Shown here: positions 16,819 through 25,470 of the stretch, piece after piece
Numbering within the stretch: position 1 is the stretch's first letter
Layout of the letters: each line of letters starts with the position of its first letter
NCBI RefSeq assembly: GCF_007860105.1
Contig: NZ_SJPU01000001.1
Span: 1,346,118 to 1,410,117 of the forward strand
Direction: 5' to 3'
Length of the DNA stretch: 64,000 bases
DNA from: Allorhodopirellula heiligendammensis
Lineage (GTDB): Bacteria; Planctomycetota; Planctomycetia; Pirellulales; Pirellulaceae
Translations under genes and position numbers: made by a program
Notes under the pieces: generated by a model
The model's database searches: none
Seen by the model: only the letters and a program-made list of their open reading frames with translations
Told to the model about the DNA's origin: nothing

Positions 16819-18591
16819 ATGGATTGGAAAATGACACAACTCGCACTAACGTTTCAGAGGTGGCGATCGGCGCTGCGGCTGGGCGGCACAGTTCTGCTTG
16901 GACTATCGAGCGGCTGTGATCTACCGGACCGGCATGACATTGGAATGTTTCGCAAGCCAGCGGCCTGGGAGGTTACCGACGCTTCCGCTTCTGAACGAGA
17001 TCGAATTGAGCCCTCGGGTTTGTCAAGAGGTTCAGATGCGGAGGCCGGGGCGGATGACACTTGGCAGTTCTGGTATCTACACCAAGTCGAATCGGGGGAC
17101 ATTGTCGGTGGCGTGGAGATGCAGTCGCAGCGGATTACCTCGGTCGGGACCGATGATCAAATTCAGGTCACATTGCACGAGCGGGTTCTCGTGGAGTCGG
17201 ACGCCTCGGTCGCTTGGACTCCAACTCAGTTTCGGTATATGACGAGTAACGGGCAGACGTTTTGGTATGCGCTTGATGGGGGGTTGGTACGGTCGGACTC
17301 AAAATTTCGGATCGGGCCGGTGGAGCAGAGTCGGCTCGTTGAAGTCAGCGAAAAACAGATTCGCTTCACTGCCGATGGTTTCAGCAACACTCAGTCGAAG
17401 ACCATTGCATTGCCTGGCATACTCGCCGGGCCGCTGGCCGTCTATCGTTCGCTTTTGGGACATCCGTTGGCACCGCACAAGCAGCGGAAAATGACCCTGC
17501 TGTTGCCTTTACAAGAGTCCACTGCCGATCTGCGCATCGAGGGCCAGCCACCGGCACTCGCTCGACGACTCACCGATCAGGGCGTCGTGATGGATTCACT
17601 TCGTGAAGCCATTGCAGTCGTGGCGATCGATGCGTCGCGCCAGCGGCAGCAATATTTTTGGTACGACGACCAGGGAGTTGTTCAAGCGACCAATGTGAGC
17701 GGTGACCCACGGTTCACCTATCGTTGCGAGGAGAATCAATACAACGAGCTGGCGAAGCCAGTATTGCAACAGCAATACCCTGTTGTTGTCGATGTGCCGG
17801 GGGAACAGATCGCGCCGGGCCAGCTCACATTGCTGGCATTGGACGTCGAGCAATCACCCAACTCATTGGCATCGACGACCTCGACATGGCCGGGCATCAC
17901 GGCGGCGCCCCGTCAGTATGTTCAGGAGATTGACTCGTCGCACCAACGCGTGGTGATGGCGGGGCCCGCGGTTTCGCTGGCGAAGTTTGCTGGCCTCTCG
18001 CCGCGGTACGATTCGCCGGTTGAGTTGGCTGACTTGGCGGAAACACCCGTGTTGAACTACCGTTCGACCGGTGTCAAAAAGGTGTTGGGCGTGGCAGCGA
18101 CGATGGCGGGCACGAGCAACGAGGAAAAGGCGGTGGAGCTGAACCGAACTGTTCACTCATTGCTTTCCTTTGTGCCGTTGTCGACCGGTGTCCGCTCGGC
18201 GAGCGATATCGCCCAAACCGGTCTCGCTGACAGTACCGAGCACGCCATCTTGTTGGCGGCCATGTTGAGGGCCAACTACATTCCCGCGAGGTTGGCGGTG
18301 GGTTTACGCTATCTCCCGGAAGCCGCTGACGAATCGGTGTCGCCGGATTCTCTCTCGTCGGCTGACCCGACGCCCACGTACCCGTTCGTGTACCACGCCT
18401 GGGTGACAGCCAAGGTGGAAGACGGATGGATTGCGTTGGATCCGACGACCGGGCAGCTGGTGGGGCCTGAGTGTCTAACACTCGACATCACCGATGCGTC
18501 GAACCTCAAAGCCGACGGGTTCGTCAACCGCTATTTGGCGATACTGCGTTCGCTACGACTGCGGGTTTCGGCTGCCGTTGTCGAGTCCTAG
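16819..18591 (+). CDS. Transglutaminase-like lipoprotein with Ser in place of the catalytic Cys
   Basis: A 590-residue protein with a lipoprotein-type signal (ALRLGGTVLLGLSSGC, lipobox GLSSGC) and a C-terminal transglutaminase-core-like domain. The usual papain-like triad is Cys-His-Asp. Here the His is in FVYHAWVTA (His526) and the Asp in ALDPTTG (Asp541), but the nucleophile position, normally in GDCTEHA, reads ADSTEHA: codon AGT at 18232-18234 gives Ser472. The neighbouring AILLAAMLRANYIPARLAVG stretch is well conserved. I use ATG 16819 because the signal peptide follows; MTQ at 16831 is equally possible. The open frame reaches 16651, but those residues look non-coding. Function unknown; activity is doubtful if Ser is real. 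Confidence 0.8.
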   Translation: MDWKMTQLALTFQRWRSALRLGGTVLLGLSSGCDLPDRHDIGMFRKPAAWEVTDASASERDRIEPSGLSRGSDAEAGADDTWQFWYLHQVESGDIVGGVEMQSQRITSVGTDDQIQVTLHERVLVESDASVAWTPTQFRYMTSNGQTFWYALDGGLVRSDSKFRIGPVEQSRLVEVSEKQIRFTADGFSNTQSKTIALPGILAGPLAVYRSLLGHPLAPHKQRKMTLLLPLQESTADLRIEGQPPALARRLTDQGVVMDSLREAIAVVAIDASRQRQQYFWYDDQGVVQATNVSGDPRFTYRCEENQYNELAKPVLQQQYPVVVDVPGEQIAPGQLTLLALDVEQSPNSLASTTSTWPGITAAPRQYVQEIDSSHQRVVMAGPAVSLAKFAGLSPRYDSPVELADLAETPVLNYRSTGVKKVLGVAATMAGTSNEEKAVELNRTVHSLLSFVPLSTGVRSASDIAQTGLADSTEHAILLAAMLRANYIPARLAVGLRYLPEAADESVSPDSLSSADPTPTYPFVYHAWVTAKVEDGWIALDPTTGQLVGPECLTLDITDASNLKADGFVNRYLAILRSLRLRVSAAVVES

Positions 18592-18667
18592 CATGCCACC
18601 ACCTCAGGTGATTGCGGGGGCGCAAGCCGGGCTGCGAATGCGACTCACTCAACAGGCCGGTATCAAC

Positions 18668-18712
18668 AAAAAAAAACGCCCCAGGAGAAGTTTCCTTCTT
18701 CTGGGGCGTTGT
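18668..18712. terminator. Intrinsic terminator for the minus-strand cysteine-rich gene
   Basis: A 16-base stem, arms AACGCCCCAGGAGAAG and CTTCTTCTGGGGCGTT with one G-T pair and a four-base loop, lies 60 bases after the end of the minus-strand cysteine-rich gene. On that strand it is followed by a run of nine T, then G. On the + strand it ends in TTGTTGT, so it may also work weakly for the transglutaminase-like gene. It lies between the two convergent genes. Confidence 0.88.
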
Positions 18713-18767
18713 TGTGGTCACGTCTGTTTGACGCAGTGTTACTTTCGCTTTTTAGTGGACGAGTCCA

Positions 18768-19655
18768 CTAGCGAGCGTAGCTGGCACTGGCCTGAATGAC
18801 GCGACGATTACGGGAGATGCTGGCACTTGGGTCCACGATAGGAGCAGGTGGCATGGCATCGGATTGTTCAGCAGCAGGAGCTTGGACAGGTGCTGCGTAA
18901 GGGATCGCTACTGGAGCTCCGCAACCGCAATCGGTCGAGGTGTAGGCGTCACAGCCAGCGTCACAGCAGTTATCTTTCTTGCAGCTGAGTTTGCCGAACA
19001 TTTTGCTCAGCAGGCCGCACTTCTTCTTGCTGCCGCAGCAGCTATCGCAAGCTGGGGCTTCGCAGACGGTTTCGCAACCGCAAGCAACTTCGCAAGGAGC
19101 GTCGCAGCAACCGCTTTTCTTCTTGTTGAACAGCTTGCTGAGCAATCCGCCGCAGCAATCTTTCTTGCTGCCGCAGCCTTGGCTGTCGCAGCAAGGATCG
19201 GCACAGACAGTTTCGCAACCGCAGCTGGTATCGACACAGGGAGTGGACTCACATCCACATGCTGGTTCGCAGCAGCCCGACTTGCCGTGGTCGAACAGAC
19301 CCGTCAGGCAAGAACCGTGCTTCGACTCACAGCCACAGGCAGGTTCGCAAGGCGACTCACATGCGGATTCGCATCCACATTCGTTTTTGCCGTGGTCAAA
19401 CAAGCCCGAAAGGCAGCATTCGCGTTTTGATTCACAGCCGCAGGCCGGTTCGCAGCTTGTCAATCCGCAGCCAGTGGATTCGCATCCACAGGCTGGTTCG
19501 CAACAGATATTATCGTCACATGGTGCTTCGCAACACGAGCTCGAGCTGCCAGAGCCTTTCATGCCCAGCATTCGGTCGAGTAGGTCGAAGCCATAACTTT
19601 GGCTACAAACTGAACTCGCCAAAACCATCGTCAATGTTAGGATTGTCCGCTTCAT
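18768..19655 (-). CDS. Secreted cysteine-rich repeat protein
   Basis: A 295-residue protein with a signal peptide (MKRTILTLTMVLASSVCSQS, cleavage near YGF). The body has about 49 cysteines out of some 220 residues. The octapeptide EPACGCES occurs four times, joined by related CGCETVC units, and repeated linkers GLFDHGK and GLLSK(L/M)F divide it into blocks. The last 55 residues are Ala/Pro-rich (PVAIPYAAPVQAPAA) and free of Cys. It is probably exported and heavily disulfide-linked, like cysteine-rich wall proteins described for planctomycetes, but homology to any named one is not shown here. I start at ATG 19655; GGGAG lies 10 bases upstream. The TTG at 19664 is less likely. Confidence 0.85.
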   Translation of the reverse strand: MKRTILTLTMVLASSVCSQSYGFDLLDRMLGMKGSGSSSSCCEAPCDDNICCEPACGCESTGCGLTSCEPACGCESKRECCLSGLFDHGKNECGCESACESPCEPACGCESKHGSCLTGLFDHGKSGCCEPACGCESTPCVDTSCGCETVCADPCCDSQGCGSKKDCCGGLLSKLFNKKKSGCCDAPCEVACGCETVCEAPACDSCCGSKKKCGLLSKMFGKLSCKKDNCCDAGCDAYTSTDCGCGAPVAIPYAAPVQAPAAEQSDAMPPAPIVDPSASISRNRRVIQASASYAR

Positions 19656-19873
19656 GGAGATCAATCTCCCTCTCTAGAAATTTGCGGGATTGGAAACGCA
19701 GTTCACCAAGTGAGTTTGCGAAACCGAGCGATCGAACGGTTGGGTGACCGGGGGACGCGGTCGTCGGACGAAGTCGCCGACGATCATTTCCCGAAGTCGT
19801 TTCGTGAACACCTACGAACCAGGTGCGGACACCCGGCCCGCTGACTTCGTTCAGTTCACTTTGACCTAACCGT

Positions 19874-19895
19874 TTCGAAGACAGATGTCTTCGAA
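19874..19895. promoter_or_regulatory. Perfect 10-base inverted repeat, candidate operator
   Basis: Arms TTCGAAGACA and TGTCTTCGAA are separated by GA, giving perfect dyad symmetry. It lies about 220 bases upstream of the cysteine-rich gene start on the minus strand and 370 upstream of the cupin gene. Size and symmetry fit a dimeric repressor site or a small hairpin; no T-tract is present. No cognate regulator is known. Confidence 0.35.
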
Positions 19896-20211
19896 TGATT
19901 CTCTCAGCTGTCACTCATTTCATTTGTGTACTGTCTAGCGCCGACATCCGCTGTCAGCACATTTGGGTCTGTCCCGGGCGACTTACTAGCAGCTCGCAGG
20001 CTCGTTAGAGCTGAGTGAGCTGTGTTGCTTCCCTTGGACACAAGGAGATATCGGCGAGGCTTGGTTCTAAAAATAGGCGAAGGCCCGCTTTTTTCACGCT
20101 TGTTAAGTTTTTACGGCTGTATTGTTTCGACCTAAACTGCAGGTCAATTGCGTAGTAGCGGATAAGCTGTTTCCATAATCCGCACAACCGGTGTAGACTA
20201 CCATTCCCGCC

Positions 20212-20230
20212 GTTTCACGACCTGTGAAAC
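20212..20230. promoter_or_regulatory. 7-base inverted repeat just upstream of the cupin gene
   Basis: Arms GTTTCAC and GTGAAAC with a five-base spacer end 36 bases before the cupin ATG. This is where a core promoter or its operator would be expected. It is a candidate site for a dimeric regulator; the evidence is symmetry and position only. Confidence 0.3.
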
Positions 20231-20266
20231 TCATATCGCCTGCCATTTCCCGATCGTTCGCTTTCC

Positions 20267-20620
20267 ATGGCTCAGCCGCAAATTGTCGACTTGACCGAGA
20301 TTCCTCCGGTTGCCTGCCCCTGTGGGTCGGCTCGTCGAGCCCTGAGCGATTTTGCCGAGTTCCCTGGAACGGTGCATTTGACAGACATCGTGGCCAGCGC
20401 CCATCGGCATCATCACGAGCATCACACCGAGATTTACGTCATCTTGCAGTGCGACGATGATGCGGCCATTGAGCTCGATGGGGTGCGGACACCGGTGTCC
20501 CCCTTGATGCTGGTCGCGATTCCCCCAGGGGTCGTTCACCGAGCGATTGGCGAGATGCGGGTGCTGATCATTTGTCATCCCGAGTTCGATCCCACCGACG
20601 AAGTTCTTGGTGAGGCGTAG
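20267..20620 (+). CDS. Small cupin-domain protein
   Basis: A 117-residue single-domain cupin. The first motif is the histidine-rich SAHRHHHEHHTEIYVIL, which supplies metal-binding histidines and a glutamate; the second is AIPPGVVHRAIG, with the third histidine. Strand and turn pattern fit a beta-barrel of the RmlC type. Such proteins may bind a small ligand or act as metal-dependent isomerases or dioxygenases; nothing here decides between these. A CPCG motif near residue 18 could add metal ligands. The gene stands alone, in front of the PQQ-propeller genes. Confidence 0.8.
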   Translation: MAQPQIVDLTEIPPVACPCGSARRALSDFAEFPGTVHLTDIVASAHRHHHEHHTEIYVILQCDDDAAIELDGVRTPVSPLMLVAIPPGVVHRAIGEMRVLIICHPEFDPTDEVLGEA

Positions 20621-20769
20621 CTCCGATGGGGATCCGACAAACTGTTTTGCCAAATCCGTACTCTGAGAGCAATCGGCACTTCCCGATCGATTTGCCTAGC
20701 CGTTAAAATGGGGAGTCAGCCCTGTTGTTGAAATCTCCCACCGCCGTTCCCCTCTCCCCGGTTTCATAG

Positions 20770-23043
20770 ATGTCCCACCAGACCGTGACGATCACTCGCC
20801 CCGCAGGCCCTGATGGGGGTCGATTCTTGATACCTGTTTGTTTGAGTGCAGTATTGTTGTGCGTTTTCAGCGGCGTTGCCGTGGCTGATCCGAACGCGGA
20901 TTGGACGTATTGGCGAGGGCCCAATTTTGATGGCACCGCCGAGGCGACAGGATTGGTCGACGACTGGGATGCCGATGGTGGCGATGGCAGCAATCTCTTG
21001 TGGAAGCGAGAGGACCTCGGTGGCCGCAGCACTCCCGTGGTCATGGACGGACGTCTCTACATGACCACGAGGTCGGATCGCGATACCGCTGACGAAGGAC
21101 AGATGGTTGTTTGCCTGGACGCGGAGACCGGCGAAACATTGTGGGAGAACAAATTCAACGTGTGGATGTCGGATGTTCCTAACACGCGTGTGGGCTGGAG
21201 CAGTGTGGTGGCTGACCCGGAATCCGGGAATGTTTACGTGCTGGGCGTTTGCGACCTATTCCTATGCATCAACGGAAAGACTGGCGAAACGATCTGGAGC
21301 AAACCGCTGCATGAGCAGTTCGGCATGCTCAGCACCTATGGTGGGCGAACGAATTTCCCCGTCATTCACGAAGACTTAGTGATCATCAGTGGTGTCATCA
21401 TCAACTGGGGCGAGGCGTCCAAGCCGAATCACCGGCTGATTGCGATGGATAAACTCACCGGCGAAGTCGTGTGGTTCTCAGGAACTCGCGATCTACCCGA
21501 TGACACCACCTATTCCGCGCCGACGCTGGCGACGATAGACGGCCAGCGGCAACTGATTTTGGGTGTCGGGGATGGTGCCGTTTGGGGGTTCCAGCCGCGG
21601 ACCGGGAAAGCTCTTTGGCACTACGACTTATCGCGCCGCGGACTGTTCGCGACGCCCCTGGTACACGGCAACCATGTCTACTGTAGCCATAGCGAAGAAA
21701 ACGTAACCGGCCGTTCGATGGGAGCGATCGCGGCACTGGAGATTTCGGGAACCGGCGATGACACGACGGCGAAGGAACTCTGGAAACTGGAGGAGTTGGT
21801 CGTCGGCCGCAGTGCTCCAATTATTGTCGATGGTCGACTCTACGTCGTCGATGATCGCTGCAAATTATGGGTGATCGACGCCGCCAGCGGCGACATGATC
21901 GCCGAGCGGATCGCGATTGGGGACCGCAAACAGTGGCCCAGCCTGTTATATGCTGATGGAAAGATCTATGCCCTGACTGAAAACGGGCGTTGGGCGATTC
22001 TCGAAATCACAGACGATGGAGTTGAGTTTCTCAACAAGGGTCGACTGCGGGATGAAGCGTTCTACGGGTCGCCGATTCTCGCCGACGCGAAACTGTATTT
22101 TCAGGGTACATCGGCCCTGTACTGCGTGGGCAATGAAACCGCGACTCAAAAGCCTGTGAGTTTGGCCGCACAACTCGTCGGTGAAACTCCTACGGAGCAA
22201 CATCCCGATCCCGCTGAGCTGCTTGTCGTGCCCGCGGAATTGTTGTTGCAGCCCGGCGAATCGGCTGAGATCTCGGTCCGTCTGTTCAATGCCTTGGGCC
22301 AGCCCCTGGCCACCCCAGAGGCCGGAGCAATCTCTTACGAGGTCAGTGGTCCGGGCAGTGTCGACGGTGCGACGTTCACCGCCAACAGCGATGCGGCCCA
22401 TGAAGCCGCTACGATCACCGCCTCGGTCGGCGATGTCAGCGGTTCGACACGCGTGCGAATTGTACCGCCATTGCCATGGAAGTTCACCTTTGACGACCTT
22501 ACCGACCCGCCCCTGTCGTGGGTCGGTGCTCGATATCGGCACCAGATCCGCACCGTCGATGGTTCTCAGGCCCTCGTCAAAGTCAGCACGATTCCCAAGG
22601 GGGCGCGCAGTCGCGCCTGGATGGGATCGAGCGAATTGAGCAACTACACGATCTCCGCTGATGTTCGCGCCGAACGCAATGGCGACCAGATGCCCGACAT
22701 CGGCCTGACCGCTGGCGGTTACGCCCTGGACCTAATGGGCAACAGCCAGCAATTGCAGATCCGCTGCTGGGCGGCTGAATTGCGAATGGCGGAAACGATT
22801 GATTTCCCTTGGGAACCCAACCGTTGGTATCGCATGAAGTTACGAGCCCAGATCGAAGGCAGCGGCGAGAACGCCGTGGCAGTCCTGCAAGGCAAAGTCT
22901 GGGTTCGCGGCGAGGACGAGCCTGAGGAATGGACAATCACCGCTCAAGATGATTCTCCAGTTCTATCGGCCAGTCCTGGCTTGTATGGCAATGCCAAGGT
23001 CGCCGAATTTGCGATCGACAATCTCGAAGTCACCGAAAACTAG
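20770..23043 (+). CDS. Secreted PQQ-like beta-propeller protein with C-terminal beta-sandwich
   Basis: A 757-residue exported protein. The signal segment is FLIPVCLSAVLLCVFSGVAV (to about residue 38). From there to about residue 460 runs a beta-propeller of PQQ-type repeats: DWTYWRGPNFDGTAEATGLV is the typical planctomycete opening, and GETLWENKF, GETIWSKPL, GEVVWFSGT and GKALWHYDL are successive blades. Residues 480-560 look Ig-like (LLLQPGESAEISVRLFNALG) and the end (WKFTFDDLTDPPLSWVGARY on) a concanavalin-like sandwich. No residues show that PQQ is actually bound; many relatives are scaffolds. The pyrimidine-rich leader has no Shine-Dalgarno site. A second propeller gene follows after 86 bases. 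Confidence 0.88.
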   Translation: MSHQTVTITRPAGPDGGRFLIPVCLSAVLLCVFSGVAVADPNADWTYWRGPNFDGTAEATGLVDDWDADGGDGSNLLWKREDLGGRSTPVVMDGRLYMTTRSDRDTADEGQMVVCLDAETGETLWENKFNVWMSDVPNTRVGWSSVVADPESGNVYVLGVCDLFLCINGKTGETIWSKPLHEQFGMLSTYGGRTNFPVIHEDLVIISGVIINWGEASKPNHRLIAMDKLTGEVVWFSGTRDLPDDTTYSAPTLATIDGQRQLILGVGDGAVWGFQPRTGKALWHYDLSRRGLFATPLVHGNHVYCSHSEENVTGRSMGAIAALEISGTGDDTTAKELWKLEELVVGRSAPIIVDGRLYVVDDRCKLWVIDAASGDMIAERIAIGDRKQWPSLLYADGKIYALTENGRWAILEITDDGVEFLNKGRLRDEAFYGSPILADAKLYFQGTSALYCVGNETATQKPVSLAAQLVGETPTEQHPDPAELLVVPAELLLQPGESAEISVRLFNALGQPLATPEAGAISYEVSGPGSVDGATFTANSDAAHEAATITASVGDVSGSTRVRIVPPLPWKFTFDDLTDPPLSWVGARYRHQIRTVDGSQALVKVSTIPKGARSRAWMGSSELSNYTISADVRAERNGDQMPDIGLTAGGYALDLMGNSQQLQIRCWAAELRMAETIDFPWEPNRWYRMKLRAQIEGSGENAVAVLQGKVWVRGEDEPEEWTITAQDDSPVLSASPGLYGNAKVAEFAIDNLEVTEN

Positions 23044-23129
23044 CGTCTCGTTCTTCGTTTCTAGCCGCTGGTTCTCTCCAGCTTCCCTCTCCCAACCCCC
23101 GTCCCTCTCCCTCACCTCCCCACTTCGAT

Positions 23130-25220
23130 ATGGTCCGTACTGAAACTACAGCTTTGTTATTGATGTTCATGTCCGCTGTGCTGGGGGCGATCACGACGGT
23201 GCTCGTCGCGGGTTGCAACCCGCCAGTCAGCATGGTGGTACCTGTGACTCTGGTCAGCACCCCGGCTGCTGGTCCCGACGTCGAAGATTCCAAGAAAGAC
23301 AATACCGACGACGGCAGTGCCACGGACAACGCTGTGCAAGAATTTATCCAACCTGAGAAAGTGCTCAGTGAGGGCAAAGTGTGGCCTCAATGGGGCGGAA
23401 CGCGGGTTCGCAACAACGTACCAAACGTTAAGAACTTGCCGGAGTCCTGGAACGTGGGCGATTTCGATCGCCGCACCGGTGAGTGGGATAGCGAAGACGC
23501 CGAGAACATTCGCTGGTTCTCTGAACTCGGCAGCCAAACCTATGGCAACCCGGTAGTGGCCGATGGGAAGGTATTCGTGGGCACCAATAACGGTGCCGGG
23601 TACCTCAAACGCTATCCATCGAACGTCGATTTGGGTTGCATGCTTGCCTTTGACGAGTCGACAGGCGACTTTCTGTGGCAGCACAGCAGTGAAAAATTGA
23701 TTACTGGTCGCGTCCATGACTGGCCCCTGCAAGGACTCTGCTGTGCCCCACTGGTTGAAGGCGATCGGATGTGGTTTGTGACCAGTCGCGGGGAAGTTCG
23801 CTGTGCCGACACCGAAGGTTTTCACGACGATGAAGATGACGGCATCGTCGACCCTGAGCCAGCCCGCGTGGCTGATCTCGTCGATAGTGGAGATAGCAGC
23901 GACTTTGAGGACACTCTCCGGATGCTCAGCGAGGGCGAGCTCAGTGAGCCCCTGCGGAAGCTGATTGCCGATGGGGGTAGCGAAGCGAGCGACGACGTGA
24001 AAATTGAGTCGGTTGCCGAAGGCAAAGCGTGGAAGGCAACCGGCACCTTCGGTGGCGTGAAACGCGATCTATCGATCAAGCTGATGGGGCCGAAGATCTC
24101 CGTCTTCAAGATGTTGGGTGTCGATGACAAGCGAGATGCAGACGTCATCTGGGTATTCAATATGATGGAGGAACTCGGTGTCAGTCAGCACAACATGTGC
24201 TCCTGCAGCGTGACGTCCTATGGCGATCTGCTGTTCGTCAACACGAGCAACGGGATGGATGAGTCGCACATCAACTTGCCCGCCCCAGAAGCCCCGAGCT
24301 TCATCTGCATGAATAAAGACACCGGCAAGGTGTTATGGACGGATCGTTCGCCCGGCGGCAACATCCTGCACGGACAGTGGTCCAGTCCCACAGTTGAAGT
24401 GCTGGGTGGCGTACCTCAAGTCTTGTTCTGCGGCGGCGATGGCGTGCTTTATAGTTTCCGCGCCGATGCCGGCAAGGATGGAAACCCAGAGGCCCTGTGG
24501 GAATTCGATTGCAACCCCAAGACATCAAAATGGGTGCTCGGCGGCGAAGGCACACGAAACAACCTGATCGCGACACCCGTTGCCTATGACGGATTGGTGT
24601 ATGTCGCCGTTGGCCAGGACCCAGAACACGGTGAAGGTGAAGGTCACCTATGGTGTATCGATCCTACCAAGCGAGGTGACGTTTCGCCGCAACTTGCCGT
24701 CAAGATTGAAGGCAGCGAACGCACCCCGATCCCGCGCAAACGCATTCAAGCTGTCGAGCCTGAGAAGGGCGAAGCCGCGGTCGATAATCCCAACTCGGCC
24801 GTCGTGTGGCATTATTCTCTCGCTGACCAAAACGACGATGGCGAAATCGACTTCGAAGAAGAGATGCACCGCAGTTGTGGAACGGTGGCGATCAAGGACA
24901 ACGTGCTGTATATCGCCGACTTCTCCGGATTGCTGCACTGCCTCGATGCTAAGGGCAGCCCCGACGGCACCCCGATCGTCCATTTCACCTACGACATGTT
25001 CGCCCAGAGTTGGGGTAGTCCCCTTATCGCCGACGGCAAAGTCTACATTGGTGATGAGGACGGCGACGTTTGCGTGTTTGAGTTCGGTGCCGAGAACAAA
25101 GAACCCATGGAAGAAATAAACATGGGCAGCAGCGTGTACAGCACCCCCGTGGCGGCTGATGAAACCATCTTCATCAGCACCAAGGATAAACTGTTCGCGA
25201 TCGGGCTCCCGAAGGAATAA
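23130..25220 (+). CDS. PQQ-like beta-propeller lipoprotein
   Basis: A 696-residue propeller protein with a lipoprotein signal, AVLGAITTVLVAGCNPP, lipobox VAGC. Blades include WPQWGGTRVRNNVPNVKNLP, GDFLWQHSS, GKVLWTDRSPGGNILHGQWS and a series of YVAVGQDPEHG-type turns. An acidic insertion lies at about residues 230-260 (DDEDDGIVDPEPARVADLVD). Near residue 570, DQNDDGEIDFEEE fits an EF-hand calcium loop. It is in tandem with the preceding propeller gene; the two are probably expressed together. The ligand and partner are unknown. The short pyrimidine-rich leader again lacks a Shine-Dalgarno site. Confidence 0.88.
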   Translation: MVRTETTALLLMFMSAVLGAITTVLVAGCNPPVSMVVPVTLVSTPAAGPDVEDSKKDNTDDGSATDNAVQEFIQPEKVLSEGKVWPQWGGTRVRNNVPNVKNLPESWNVGDFDRRTGEWDSEDAENIRWFSELGSQTYGNPVVADGKVFVGTNNGAGYLKRYPSNVDLGCMLAFDESTGDFLWQHSSEKLITGRVHDWPLQGLCCAPLVEGDRMWFVTSRGEVRCADTEGFHDDEDDGIVDPEPARVADLVDSGDSSDFEDTLRMLSEGELSEPLRKLIADGGSEASDDVKIESVAEGKAWKATGTFGGVKRDLSIKLMGPKISVFKMLGVDDKRDADVIWVFNMMEELGVSQHNMCSCSVTSYGDLLFVNTSNGMDESHINLPAPEAPSFICMNKDTGKVLWTDRSPGGNILHGQWSSPTVEVLGGVPQVLFCGGDGVLYSFRADAGKDGNPEALWEFDCNPKTSKWVLGGEGTRNNLIATPVAYDGLVYVAVGQDPEHGEGEGHLWCIDPTKRGDVSPQLAVKIEGSERTPIPRKRIQAVEPEKGEAAVDNPNSAVVWHYSLADQNDDGEIDFEEEMHRSCGTVAIKDNVLYIADFSGLLHCLDAKGSPDGTPIVHFTYDMFAQSWGSPLIADGKVYIGDEDGDVCVFEFGAENKEPMEEINMGSSVYSTPVAADETIFISTKDKLFAIGLPKE

Positions 25221-25275
25221 GCCCGTCGGGTGCCTGACGTCTTACCGACATGTCAGTTTCTCATTTGACTTGTCG

Positions 25276-25300
25276 GCAGGGCAGGGCAGGGCAGGGCAGG
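25276..25300. repeat. GCAGG pentamer microsatellite
   Basis: Five tandem copies of GCAGG, followed by a slightly longer G-run and another GCAGG, sit in the 250-base gap between the convergent propeller and LptF/G genes. It is a simple-sequence repeat liable to slippage. It does not lie in a coding region and no role is apparent. Confidence 0.7.
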
Positions 25301-25470
25301 GGGCAGGCTCGCGCAGCCCTGTGCCGGAGTGAGGTCGTGTTTGCAGGCAATGTACTGGCACGTGGGGGCATCCGTCGCACATCGCGGGCATTGTCCCGCG
25401 TTCACCGGTAAAACGCTGGCGGATTGGCAAATGTGGCGAACTGGTATCTCCGGTTCGCTGCGGGGAGGTA

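Larger units (their letters stand above)
19656..20266. other. Divergent gap upstream of the cysteine-rich and cupin genes
   Basis: No gene is supported in these 611 bases; the short open frames here lack ribosome sites and protein-like composition. The gap must hold promoters for both flanking genes. Its two conspicuous palindromes are given as separate entries. The interval 19930-20160 shows nothing distinctive apart from A/T-richer stretches near 20080-20130. Confidence 0.5.

Noticed and set aside
18768-19655. Periodic repeats that could be taken for a CRISPR-like or satellite array
   Set aside because: The repeats vary at third positions, keep a reading frame, and encode CGCES-type peptide repeats after a signal peptide. 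They are part of a coding gene.
25351-25366. Another TGGCACG-type sigma-54-like match
   Set aside because: The -12 GC element is shifted by one base, and it lies in a convergent gap with no plus-strand gene starting there.
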